A DNA stretch of 64,000 nt from Ruegeria discodermiae (GTDB taxonomy: Bacteria; Pseudomonadota; Alphaproteobacteria; Rhodobacterales; Rhodobacteraceae). Location: positions 62,001 to 126,000 of the forward strand of contig NZ_JAVAMO010000001.1 in assembly GCF_030758345.1 (NCBI RefSeq), read 5' to 3'. The notes below the pieces were generated by a model, which had not been told where the DNA came from, searched no databases, and saw only the letters and a list, made by a program, of their open reading frames with translations. Shown here piece by piece: positions 9,101-16,635 of the stretch (position 1 is its first letter; every line of letters begins with the position of its first letter). The position numbers and the translations under genes are program-made.

Positions 9101-9236
9101 GCGCGAGGCGTTTTCAGTCACTGAGGTCGAGGATGCCGAGGGCGACAGCATGAAACCGGCCGAGGTGCAGCTGCGCCTGCATACGCTTGGCTTCGAGGAT
9201 GAATATTGGATCGATACCGGACTTTTCCGGCTGTAG
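6162..9236 (+). CDS. srfB: SrfB-like protein, actin/Hsp70-fold ATPase
   Basis: This is a 1024-residue protein with no signal peptide or TM segment. Two phosphate-binding motifs of the actin/Hsp70/sugar-kinase fold are clear: DVGNSRT (283-289) and DIGGGTTD (598-605), with an adenosine-type segment TGRPSRLPAV near 794. The length, and a GTPase-like partner directly downstream, match the SrfB 'virulence factor' family first named in Salmonella as an SsrB-regulated gene; the biochemical role of that family is not established. Roughly 270 residues precede the first ATPase motif and form a family-specific N-terminal region. It lies 21 nt after the bitopic scaffold gene and 9 nt before the SrfC-like gene, so all are probably co-transcribed. 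Confidence 0.85.
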   Translation: MQSSEHLARLADWRDEVTLVPYSGVQILDFGFRLDQIEVKNARFIERQVGGDDANEEWALMPLTGDAETDEAIEDAARDDDDPYSVRPVAALEPFLSKWVPVPVLRIKTDRGPGGEERFDPGPSTWARMRVVELDSPEDEDGNTHRVQMAIDTALIEAAQADRYLAPERADAEKSREFRFVSDPAHMDWFLRRLDSDGDGQALDLQKWVSDWLEEAFIAFKRAERPGRRITSETLPHKFEHWARYLAYLRLVNHAVSVPRLRLANTDSQRDGLTPVDVELVLDVGNSRTCGILIERFPGETRLDLARSYPLEIRDLSQPERTYSGLFESRVEFSEFRMGDERFASRSGRRNAFIWPSFVRTGPEALRLVAGEEGTETASGLSSPKRYLWDDTPLQQDWRFHHHSDPNNLPKSLRAGMRFLNENGDVLEQIAADEKARLRPRGKSRTNPAIRPRFARASLFGFMLAEIIAHALIQVNAPASRARRAQSELPRRLDRIILTLPTATTAQEQAIIRSKAKGALALVWSLMGLSTGESAISQPPELIVEWDEASCTQLVYLYSELTQKFDGRIDRFLDLKGRPRARSEGADPTPSLRLASIDIGGGTTDLMVTTYWGEAGRVLHPRQTFREGFRVAGDELLQRVIASIILPGLQSAIEAGGGRYAAEKIRELFAGDTGGLDQQSIQKRRQFALRVLMPLAVAILEACETADEFAPLDLTIADILPLSDSGDASLPDVLTDYIEQPARTLGAEEFHLRDVVLSFSRDEVDAIAREVLQKALGNMGEVIAHLGVDVVLITGRPSRLPAVRAILQEMMVVPPHRLIPMHSYKTGRWYPFRDPVTQRIGDPKSTVAVGGMLIALSEARIPNFKVMTGAFRMQSTARYIGEMDTSGQILTDRILFSDVDLDDRKSASDLEASVKMYTPIHLGARQLPLERWTTTPLYRLDFATQSAQGRAPLNVTFERTEFDGDPDVETSDTVLRREAMREAFSVTEVEDAEGDSMKPAEVQLRLHTLGFEDEYWIDTGLFRL

Positions 9237-9245
9237 GTTGAGGCG

Positions 9246-11849
9246 ATGAGTATAGAGGCACAGGAACAGCTTGCACAGGAATGCGCCCGCATCGCCTCGG
9301 TCTGCGGCGAGGCGCTGACCTGGGTGCAGGACCCCGGCAATGGCGATCTGCTGGGCGCAGAGGCCCGGTCGCTGGTCCGCCTGATGCGGCAATCGGCGCG
9401 GCGTTCGCTTCGGCTCAGCCGCTCGGCGCGGACTCGCATGTCGGTCAGCGTGTTCGGTCCCAGCCAGGCGGGTAAGTCCTTTCTGGTCTCGGTGCTGGCG
9501 CGGCCCGAGAACGGGCGTTTGGTGGCGGATTTCGACGGGCCGGACGGGCAGCTGGATTACATCCGGCAGATCAACCCCGAGGGCGAGGGGGAAAGCACCG
9601 GTCTGGTGACGCGCTTTACCATGGAGCGTGCGCCGAGCCCGGCAGGCTTTCCGATCCGGCTGAACCTGCTGTCAGAGGCGGATATCGCCCGCACCTTGAT
9701 CAACTCTTTCTTCATGGATGGTGATCGGTCCGAGCCGGTGCCGGAACCGGGCGATATCGCCGCGCATCTCGACCAGTTCAAACCGCGCGCCGGGATGGCG
9801 CAGCCGGGGCTGGACGAGGACGATGTGCATGAGATCGCCGAATATGTCGATAGCCATTTCGGGCGCGAGGCCTATGCCGCCGCCCTGCGCCCGCTCTGGG
9901 AAGAGGCCGCGCAGATCCTGCCGGGACTGTCGCGCGGGGATCGCGCCGCGTTCCTGTCGCTGCTTTGGGGCGGGCACGTGCCGTTTTGCGACCTCTATCT
10001 GACACTCGCCGATGCGCTGGCGCAGCTCGATCATGCGGCACAGGTCTATGCGGGGCTCGATGCGCTGGTGCCGCGCGAAAGCTCGATCATTGATGTCAAA
10101 ACGCTGAGCGGCGCGGCGGATGGCACGCCGCTGACCGTGACCACCGAACAGGGACGGCAGGCGACGCTGCCGCGCTCTGTCATCTGCGGGCTGGCGGCTG
10201 AACTGGTGCTACCGATGTGCGATCTGCCCGCGCAGATGTTTGCCGAGACCGACCTGCTGGACTTTCCCGGCGCACGCAACCGGTTTGAGCAGGACCTGTC
10301 GAAAGCCTTTGAAAGCCCGGACAAATTGCTGCCGGAACTGCTGTTGCGCGGCAAGGTGGCCTATCTCTTTGATCGTTACGTCGAGGATCAGGAAATCACC
10401 TCGATGCTGCTCTGCATCCCGGACAGCAATATGGAAACGGTGGACCTGCCAGGTCTTGTGCAGAACTGGATCGCCAAGACCCATGGCCCGACGCCCGAGG
10501 CGCGGCGTGCCGCTGATTGCGTGTTGTTCATGGTGCTGACCAAGTTCGACAAGCACCTGTCAGACAGTGCCGCCGAAGGCGGGGATGAGACCCGATTCGA
10601 CCGGCGCATGCAGGCGTCTCTGCTAGAGAAATTCGGCAAGGGCAGCGATCCCTGGGTCACTGAATGGCAGCCGGGCCAGAGCTTTGACAACTGCTTCTGG
10701 CTGCGTAACCCGAACTATTATGTCGACGGGCTGATCGACTATGACGAAGACCGCCGCGAATTGCGCCTGCGCCCCGAGAAAGAGGCGCGGCTGGCCGAGT
10801 TACGCGCGGGCTGCGTACAGGCCCCGGCGGTGCGGCGGCATTTCGCGTCCCCCGAGGCGGCATGGGACGCGGCGCTGGCGCTCAATGACGGCGGGGTGAG
10901 CTACCTCGCACAACATATTGAAAAAGTGTGTAAACCCGATAGCAAGCTGATGCAGATCGGGGCGCAGTTGCAGCAGGTCAAAGACGAACTTGCGCGCGCG
11001 ATGGCGCCGTTCCATGTCTCGGATGATGTGGAAAAGCGCATTGCCGAGAAACAGGAATCAGCCGCGCGGGTCATCGACGATCTGGAGCAGGTTCTGGCCC
11101 GGCACCGTTTTGGGGCGCTGGTCTCGGCCCTGATGGTCGATCAGGAAGAGATCGAAGGCCGGATCAGCCGGGTGCCCAGCTCGATCCGTATCACCAATGC
11201 GGTGAATGCGGCCGAAGGGGGCAGCGCAGGTCTGAAACGTCCCGGCCGCCCGGCGCAGCGGGCCGAAAATGCCGAGGATGGCATCCGCACCATGACGCTG
11301 GAACAGTTTCAGGCCGAAACCGCGATGGAGGCCTGGATCGAGGGTATGAAAACCCTGCGCAGCGATGCGATGCTGCTGCGCGCCTATGGGATAGGTGAGG
11401 GCACATCGGGCGATCTGGTTGCTGAGTTGATCCAGGCGGCGCGGCGCACCGATCTGAGCGACCGCACGGCAGCGTTGCTGCGTGAGGTGAATTTTGGCCT
11501 CACGGTCGAAAAACAGGCGCAACCAGCCTCGATTCTGGGGGCCGAGGTGATCAATGGCTTTGTCTCGACCCTGGGCATGCAGGATGTGACCGAAGCCGAC
11601 CGGCCCAAGGTGCAGGGTGGTGATGGGAGCGAGCGCGCGATCTTTGTGACGCCGACACCATCAGACAGCGCCGACGATCTGCCCCAACAGCCGCGCCCGA
11701 CGGCGCAAAGTTTTTGGACCGATTGGGTCTTTGGGCTGGATGCGATGTTTGTGGCCAATGCCAAGGACGGTCTGGGCGGGCAGGTCGATGTGGATCAGAA
11801 CCTGGCGCTGGGCCGTATTCTTGGTGCGTTGAACGGGCAGGGCGGATGA
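9246..11849 (+). CDS. srfC: SrfC-like P-loop GTPase-type protein
   Basis: The protein has 867 residues and is predicted cytosolic. A P-loop GPSQAGKS lies at 71-78, a G3-type DFPG at 339-342, and a G4-like TKFD at 432-435, in the order of dynamin-like or septin-like GTPases, with unusually long insertions between them. This matches the SrfC family that travels with SrfB. The C-terminal half is helical and charged, with a coiled-coil-prone region around 570-640. It follows srfB by 9 nt and overlaps the next gene (ATGA at 11846). A mechanochemical or assembly GTPase working with SrfB is a reasonable inference; nucleotide use has not been shown from this sequence. Confidence 0.83.
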   Translation: MSIEAQEQLAQECARIASVCGEALTWVQDPGNGDLLGAEARSLVRLMRQSARRSLRLSRSARTRMSVSVFGPSQAGKSFLVSVLARPENGRLVADFDGPDGQLDYIRQINPEGEGESTGLVTRFTMERAPSPAGFPIRLNLLSEADIARTLINSFFMDGDRSEPVPEPGDIAAHLDQFKPRAGMAQPGLDEDDVHEIAEYVDSHFGREAYAAALRPLWEEAAQILPGLSRGDRAAFLSLLWGGHVPFCDLYLTLADALAQLDHAAQVYAGLDALVPRESSIIDVKTLSGAADGTPLTVTTEQGRQATLPRSVICGLAAELVLPMCDLPAQMFAETDLLDFPGARNRFEQDLSKAFESPDKLLPELLLRGKVAYLFDRYVEDQEITSMLLCIPDSNMETVDLPGLVQNWIAKTHGPTPEARRAADCVLFMVLTKFDKHLSDSAAEGGDETRFDRRMQASLLEKFGKGSDPWVTEWQPGQSFDNCFWLRNPNYYVDGLIDYDEDRRELRLRPEKEARLAELRAGCVQAPAVRRHFASPEAAWDAALALNDGGVSYLAQHIEKVCKPDSKLMQIGAQLQQVKDELARAMAPFHVSDDVEKRIAEKQESAARVIDDLEQVLARHRFGALVSALMVDQEEIEGRISRVPSSIRITNAVNAAEGGSAGLKRPGRPAQRAENAEDGIRTMTLEQFQAETAMEAWIEGMKTLRSDAMLLRAYGIGEGTSGDLVAELIQAARRTDLSDRTAALLREVNFGLTVEKQAQPASILGAEVINGFVSTLGMQDVTEADRPKVQGGDGSERAIFVTPTPSDSADDLPQQPRPTAQSFWTDWVFGLDAMFVANAKDGLGGQVDVDQNLALGRILGALNGQGG

Positions 11850-12832
11850 GGATCAAAGTCCATCCGGACCCCCAACACCCCTCGGGCGGGTATGCCTTTC
11901 TGGAACTGCCCGGCGACTCGATGCCGGATCGCGTGGCCATGGCCGTGCAGGATTCCTATTCCGGGCGCTGGCTGCATCCGGATGCACGCGCCGGGGATGA
12001 GCCGAACTGGCAAGCCCAGATGCAGAAGCTGGGTCCGTTTGACATCTTCCGCCATGAGGGGGCCGACTGGCTGCGGCTGGGACCCGAGGTGGTGAACCGG
12101 CTGGAAGAATATACCGCGCTGCACTTCCAGATCGACGGCAAGTCCTATGAGGCGATCTGGCCCGACACGATTGCGCCGCGCGTGGAAAAGGCGGTGCCGG
12201 GCGCGTTGCGGGTCACCGCGCGCGCGCAACCGATCGTGGAACCGGTTGAGGTGAAGTTGCCGCCGGAACCTGTTGAACAGGAAGTGGAAATTGTTGAACC
12301 TGAACCGGAGCGGGCACCGCCAAAACGACGTGGCCATGCGCTCTGGCTGGCTGCGGTGTTGCTGCTTTGCGCGGCGGGCGCAGCGGCGTGGTACATGCTG
12401 TCTGATGAGACTGCCTCAACCGGTCCGGAAAGCCTGACGCCGGTTGCCGAGACCAGCGGCTCGCCCTGTGCCTTGCCCGCGCTTCAGGCGTTGGGTGGGT
12501 TCGATGCACAGATCGCTGCTGTGCGTGACTGCGGTTCGGACGTGTCGCCGGATGCGGCGCTGACCCTGATCGAGGCCGCCGCCAAACAGGGAAACCCGCA
12601 AGCGCTGACGCTGTTCGGAACGCTTTATGACGGCGACGAACTGGCCCCGCGAATCGAGAACCTGACTGGGCTCACCTTTGCCGACGACCCGGCGCAGGCG
12701 GCGGAATACTACGCCGGTGCGGTTGCGGCGGGCTCGGATGAGGCTCAGGCGCGGCTTGATGCGACTTGTGCGCGGCTCGACGGGTCGTCGCTGACGTTGG
12801 AAAAGGGGGCATTTGATGATTTCTGCCGTTAA
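11846..12832 (+). CDS. Single-pass membrane protein with periplasmic Sel1-like repeats
   Basis: ATG 11846 overlaps the srfC stop. The 328 residues comprise a cytosolic N-terminal domain (about 1-130), a Glu/Pro/Val-rich linker, a basic patch PPKRRGH that places the N-terminus inside, a TM helix (about 165-190), and a periplasmic part with one or two Sel1/TPR-like helical repeats (TLIEAAAKQGNPQALTLFG, then DDPAQAAEYYAGAVAAGSDEA). Sel1 repeats usually mediate protein contacts. It is the fourth cytosol-TM-periplasm protein of the cluster, but it lacks the CG/coiled-coil module of the first three. Its stop overlaps the next start by 17 nt, indicating translational coupling. The exact role is unknown. 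Confidence 0.75.
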   Translation: MRIKVHPDPQHPSGGYAFLELPGDSMPDRVAMAVQDSYSGRWLHPDARAGDEPNWQAQMQKLGPFDIFRHEGADWLRLGPEVVNRLEEYTALHFQIDGKSYEAIWPDTIAPRVEKAVPGALRVTARAQPIVEPVEVKLPPEPVEQEVEIVEPEPERAPPKRRGHALWLAAVLLLCAAGAAAWYMLSDETASTGPESLTPVAETSGSPCALPALQALGGFDAQIAAVRDCGSDVSPDAALTLIEAAAKQGNPQALTLFGTLYDGDELAPRIENLTGLTFADDPAQAAEYYAGAVAAGSDEAQARLDATCARLDGSSLTLEKGAFDDFCR

Positions 12833-14729
12833 ATCCGCCGCAATTGTCCTTGGCCTTGCGATGATGCTGACGACCCCGTCCAGTGCACTAGCCGCAGACA
12901 GACCCTTGCTGGCCGAGGGGCGAAAGACAGTCTATCAGCGGGTTCTGACCCGTCCGGGCGCGCTGGAGTTCTCGGAACCGGATGGCGGCGTCCTCCGCCA
13001 ATATCCGGCCTTTCAGCCGCTTTATGTCTATGCAACCCAACCCGGATGGTATCAGGTTGGATCATCCATCTCGAAAGGCCCCGAAGGCTGGCTGCGCGCC
13101 GATCAGGCGGTGGAATGGAAGCAGAATATCGTCGCCGCCTTCACCAATGCCGCCGGTCGGCAACGCCAGGTGATGTTTGACAGCGAAGAGGCGCTGCGCG
13201 GGCTGATGGAAAGCGAGGCGCTGCAGGCCGAACAGGCAGAGATTCTGGATGAGGTTGCCAAGGACACCCTTGCCCCCGAACGTGGTGTGGTGGCGGCGGA
13301 GCCCGAGGAATATATCAACATCGTCGAACGGCTCTACCTGATGCCGATCCTCGATTTCACCCAGGACCTGCACCCGCTGAATTACGAGGATAACCTGCTG
13401 ATGCAGGTGGCCTCGGTGCCGCTGCGCGAAGATGGCGCGCAGGCGGGCATGATTGCCGACAATTTTGACGCAGGCATCGTGTTTGTCCTTGATACCACCA
13501 GTTCGATGGACCCTTACATCCAGCGCACGCAGGCGGCGGTGGAAAAGATCATCGGTGACATTCAGGGCACCGAGGTCGGCTCGCGCGTGCATTTCGGTGT
13601 CGTAGCCTTCCGCGACAATGAGGCGGCGGCGCCGGGCCTTGAATACCGCACCAGGACGCTGCTGCCGTTGGAACGGCGCGAGGATCAGGGGCAGGTGGTC
13701 TCGACCATCCGCGCGGCGGCCAATGTGGCGCTCGCCAACTCACCCGGGTTCAACGAGGACAGTCTCGCCGGGGTCGAGGATGCGCTGGAGGGCACCGACT
13801 GGTCTGGCGGTGACGGCGATCCGTTCGATGCGCGGATCGTGGTGCTGATCACCGATGCCGGGCCCAAGGACGCCCGCGACCCCGATGCCCGTTCCGAGAT
13901 CGGGCCTGCCGAGTTGCAGCGGGTGGCGCAGGACAAGGGGGTTGCGGTGATGACGCTGCATCTGCAGACGCCCGCCGGGGGAGCGGCGCAACATGCCTAT
14001 GCCGAAAACCAGTATCGGCAACTGTCGCGGTTCAATGACGAGACCTTCTACTACGGAATCGCCGACGGGTCCGAGGCCGCGTTCGAGCAGGAGGTAACGC
14101 AGCTTGTCACCGCCCTGACCGATGTGATCCGCGTGGCGCGGGATGAAAAACCGCTGCTCAGCCCCGACGAGGCGGGCAAAGTTGCCAATCTGGGGCTGGC
14201 GATGCAACTGGCCTATCTGGGGCGGCTGACTGACCGGCAGGCCCCGGATGTGATCGAAGGCTGGGTCTCGGAAAAAGCGGTCGAGGACCCGACGCGGCTG
14301 GCCATCGAGCCCCGGCTGCTGGTCACCAAGAACGAGATGGCGACCATGGCCGACCTGCTGGAACAGCTTCTTGAACTGGGCGAGCAGAGCCGCAATGCCG
14401 AGGATGCTGATACCTTCTTTGCGCAGGTGCGCGATGTGGTGGCGCGCATGGCGCGCAACCCGGACCGGCTGGTGAACCCCGACGCGGAAACCCTTGGCGG
14501 GGCTTTGGAATTCCTCGAAGACCTGCCGTATGAAAGCCAGCTGATGCTGACCACGCCGGCGCGCTGGCAGCAAAGCGCGATGATCCGGCGGCAGATTCTG
14601 GACGGGATGCGGCAAAAGCTGACGCAATACCGCAAATGGCTGCTGGACCCGGCGGTCTGGACCGCGCTTTCCGATGATGCCCCGGATGGCGAGCATGTCT
14701 TTGCCATGCCGTTTGATGTTCTGCCATGA
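12816..14729 (+). CDS. Secreted von Willebrand factor A domain protein with N-terminal SH3-like domain
   Basis: ATG 12816 is used (a TTG three bases earlier is in frame). A Sec signal peptide is evident (hydrophobic stretch ending SSALAADRP). Next comes an SH3-like segment (about 35-115; YQRVLTRPGALEFSEPDGG and QPGWYQVGSS), then a vWA domain from about 220 with the MIDAS start D226-TTSS and a later VVLITDAGPKD. The C-terminal third is helical. vWA domains bind metal and act as protein-docking modules, often beside AAA or other NTPase machines. It is likely periplasmic and could scaffold the outer part of the Srf-like assembly. The gene overlaps the preceding gene by 17 nt and the ABC ATPase gene by 4 nt. 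Confidence 0.85.
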   Translation: MISAVKSAAIVLGLAMMLTTPSSALAADRPLLAEGRKTVYQRVLTRPGALEFSEPDGGVLRQYPAFQPLYVYATQPGWYQVGSSISKGPEGWLRADQAVEWKQNIVAAFTNAAGRQRQVMFDSEEALRGLMESEALQAEQAEILDEVAKDTLAPERGVVAAEPEEYINIVERLYLMPILDFTQDLHPLNYEDNLLMQVASVPLREDGAQAGMIADNFDAGIVFVLDTTSSMDPYIQRTQAAVEKIIGDIQGTEVGSRVHFGVVAFRDNEAAAPGLEYRTRTLLPLERREDQGQVVSTIRAAANVALANSPGFNEDSLAGVEDALEGTDWSGGDGDPFDARIVVLITDAGPKDARDPDARSEIGPAELQRVAQDKGVAVMTLHLQTPAGGAAQHAYAENQYRQLSRFNDETFYYGIADGSEAAFEQEVTQLVTALTDVIRVARDEKPLLSPDEAGKVANLGLAMQLAYLGRLTDRQAPDVIEGWVSEKAVEDPTRLAIEPRLLVTKNEMATMADLLEQLLELGEQSRNAEDADTFFAQVRDVVARMARNPDRLVNPDAETLGGALEFLEDLPYESQLMLTTPARWQQSAMIRRQILDGMRQKLTQYRKWLLDPAVWTALSDDAPDGEHVFAMPFDVLP

Positions 14730-15445
14730 CAGCGCAGGGCGGGCTGACCGTTCGCAATGGTGTCATCGAGGTTGCGGATGTCGACCGCGTGTTCCGGGTC
14801 GAGATCGACGCGCTTGATCTGCCATCCGGCGGGTTGATCGCTCTGTCCGGGGCCAGCGGGTCCGGCAAGACGCTGATCCTTGAGGTTCTGGGCCTGCTGC
14901 GCCCGCCTGCACGCGGTACGCTCTATGCGGCGGCGGGCAATGATCTGGCCGCGCTCTGGTCGCACGGGGCGGCTGGGGATGAGTTGGCGCATATGCGGGC
15001 GACGCTGTTTGGCTTCGTACCGCAGACCGGTGGCTTGCTGCCGTTTCTGGATGTGGCTGACAATATTGCCCTGCCGCAGCGGATATGTGACCGGACCGAT
15101 GCCGCCTGGTGTGCGGAGCTGATGGAGCGGTTGGGCCTCGCCGAGTTGCGCGCGCTTCTGCCGGATGCGCTGTCCATCGGTCAACGCCAGCGGGTCGCGA
15201 TCGCGCGCGCGCTGGCCCATCGCCCGGCCTTCGTGATCGCGGATGAGCCCACCGCCGCACTGGATGCCCAAAGCGCCGATCAGGTGATGGCGCTGTTGCT
15301 GGAGGTCGCCCGCGACACCGGCGCGGGGCTGCTTCTGTCCTCGCATGATACCGAGCGGGTCGCACGCTTCGGGATCGAGATGCGGCGGCTTGCCCCGCTC
15401 GACGACAAGCCCTTCGCCACACGGTTGGAGGCCGCCCCATGCTGA
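14726..15445 (+). CDS. ABC transporter ATP-binding protein (LolD/MacB type)
   Basis: This 239-residue ATPase has Walker A GASGSGKT (about 48-55), signature LSIGQRQR with the expected Gln before it, and Walker B VIADEPT. The signature is LSIGQ rather than LSGGQ, a mild change found in LolD/FtsE/MacB-type proteins. It is encoded directly before, and overlaps, an FtsX-type permease gene, which is its partner. Such pairs use ATP to do mechanical work on periplasmic partners or lipoproteins rather than classical solute transport. Position inside the Srf-like cluster suggests a dedicated function there. Confidence 0.9.
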   Translation: MTAQGGLTVRNGVIEVADVDRVFRVEIDALDLPSGGLIALSGASGSGKTLILEVLGLLRPPARGTLYAAAGNDLAALWSHGAAGDELAHMRATLFGFVPQTGGLLPFLDVADNIALPQRICDRTDAAWCAELMERLGLAELRALLPDALSIGQRQRVAIARALAHRPAFVIADEPTAALDAQSADQVMALLLEVARDTGAGLLLSSHDTERVARFGIEMRRLAPLDDKPFATRLEAAPC

Positions 15446-16635
15446 TCACCTGGCTGGCCCTCAAGGATCTCTGGCGCGAGCGGTTCTACCTGTTCTGCAA
15501 TTGCGCCCTGCTGGTGGGTATTCTGGTGCCGCTTCTGGTGCTGTTTGGGGTCAAGAACGGCGTCTACTCCGCCCTGATCGGCGAGATGATGGAAAACCCG
15601 GCCTATCTGCAGATCGATACGGCGGGTAATGTGACGCTTAGCGAAGACGATCTTGCACCGCTGCGCGGCTGGACCGAGATCGCCTTTATGACGCCCAAGG
15701 TGCGCACCCAGTTCGACTATATGAATGTCCGTCAGAGCAGTGGTCGGCGCATCCGGCAGGCGGTCATCGTGCCCTCGGGCACGGGCGACCCGACGCTGCC
15801 AGATGGGGCGCGGCTCGACAACAGCAACGTCGCGGTCAGCGCTCTGCTGGCGCGGCAGTTGGAGCTTGCGCCCGGTGCCTCCGTTCAACTGATCAGTCAG
15901 GCCGAGGGGCGGCCGCGGCAATTGGTGCTGGATATGCGGGTTGGTCTGGTGCTGGAGGACCGGGCGCTGGGTGGTCGTGCGGTCTTGGTTCCGTTCGAGA
16001 CGCTGGACCTGATCGAGGCTTTCTATGACGCTTATGCCTTGCCCGATCACGGGATCGACGCAGGCAAGGACATCGCGGGGCGGGTTCCGGCCTATTCCGG
16101 CGCGCGCATCTATGCCCGCGACCTTGAGGGTCTGCCGGGGCTGCAGACCCGGATCGAGGATCAGCTTGGCGTGACCACCCATGCCCGCACCGCCGATGTC
16201 ACCTCGCTATTGGAACTGGGGCGAAACCTGACCCTCGCGCTGAGCCTGACGGCGGCGATTGCGACGCTGGGGCTTGCTGCCGCGCTGACGCTCAGCTTCT
16301 GGTCCGAAGTGGCGCGCAAGCGACGGGTGCTGGCCAGACTTGCGATGCTGGGGCTGACGCGCCGCCAACTGGCGCTGTTTCCAGTGGTGCAGGCGCTGGT
16401 AGCCGCAGCGCTTGGCCTGCTGCTGTCCTTCCTGCTATATGGGATCGCTGGCCGTATGGCGCAGCATTGGTTTGGGCAGGGGCTGCCGGGCGGTCGCAGC
16501 CTGTCGGTAATCTCGATGGGGCAGGCCGTGATGATCTCGCTTGCGGTAATTATCGTCGTGGCGCTGGCCGCCGCAATCGCGGCCTGGCGCGCGCAGCGCT
16601 CTGACCCGGCGCTGGTTCTGCGGGAGGTGTCATGA
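15439..16635 (+). CDS. FtsX/MacB-type ABC permease
   Basis: ATG 15439 overlaps the ATPase stop by 7 nt. The 398 residues show the type VII ABC layout: one N-terminal TM helix (about 15-40), a periplasmic domain of about 200 residues, then three C-terminal TM helices (about 255-285, 310-340, 355-385) with the coupling segment KRRVLARLAMLGLTRRQL. There is a single FtsX core, so it should dimerise. No signal peptide is cleaved. With the upstream ATPase it forms a complete mechanotransmission ABC module. Substrate or partner is unknown; the secreted vWA and SUMF1-fold proteins flanking it are good candidates. Confidence 0.88.
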   Translation: MLITWLALKDLWRERFYLFCNCALLVGILVPLLVLFGVKNGVYSALIGEMMENPAYLQIDTAGNVTLSEDDLAPLRGWTEIAFMTPKVRTQFDYMNVRQSSGRRIRQAVIVPSGTGDPTLPDGARLDNSNVAVSALLARQLELAPGASVQLISQAEGRPRQLVLDMRVGLVLEDRALGGRAVLVPFETLDLIEAFYDAYALPDHGIDAGKDIAGRVPAYSGARIYARDLEGLPGLQTRIEDQLGVTTHARTADVTSLLELGRNLTLALSLTAAIATLGLAAALTLSFWSEVARKRRVLARLAMLGLTRRQLALFPVVQALVAAALGLLLSFLLYGIAGRMAQHWFGQGLPGGRSLSVISMGQAVMISLAVIIVVALAAAIAAWRAQRSDPALVLREVS

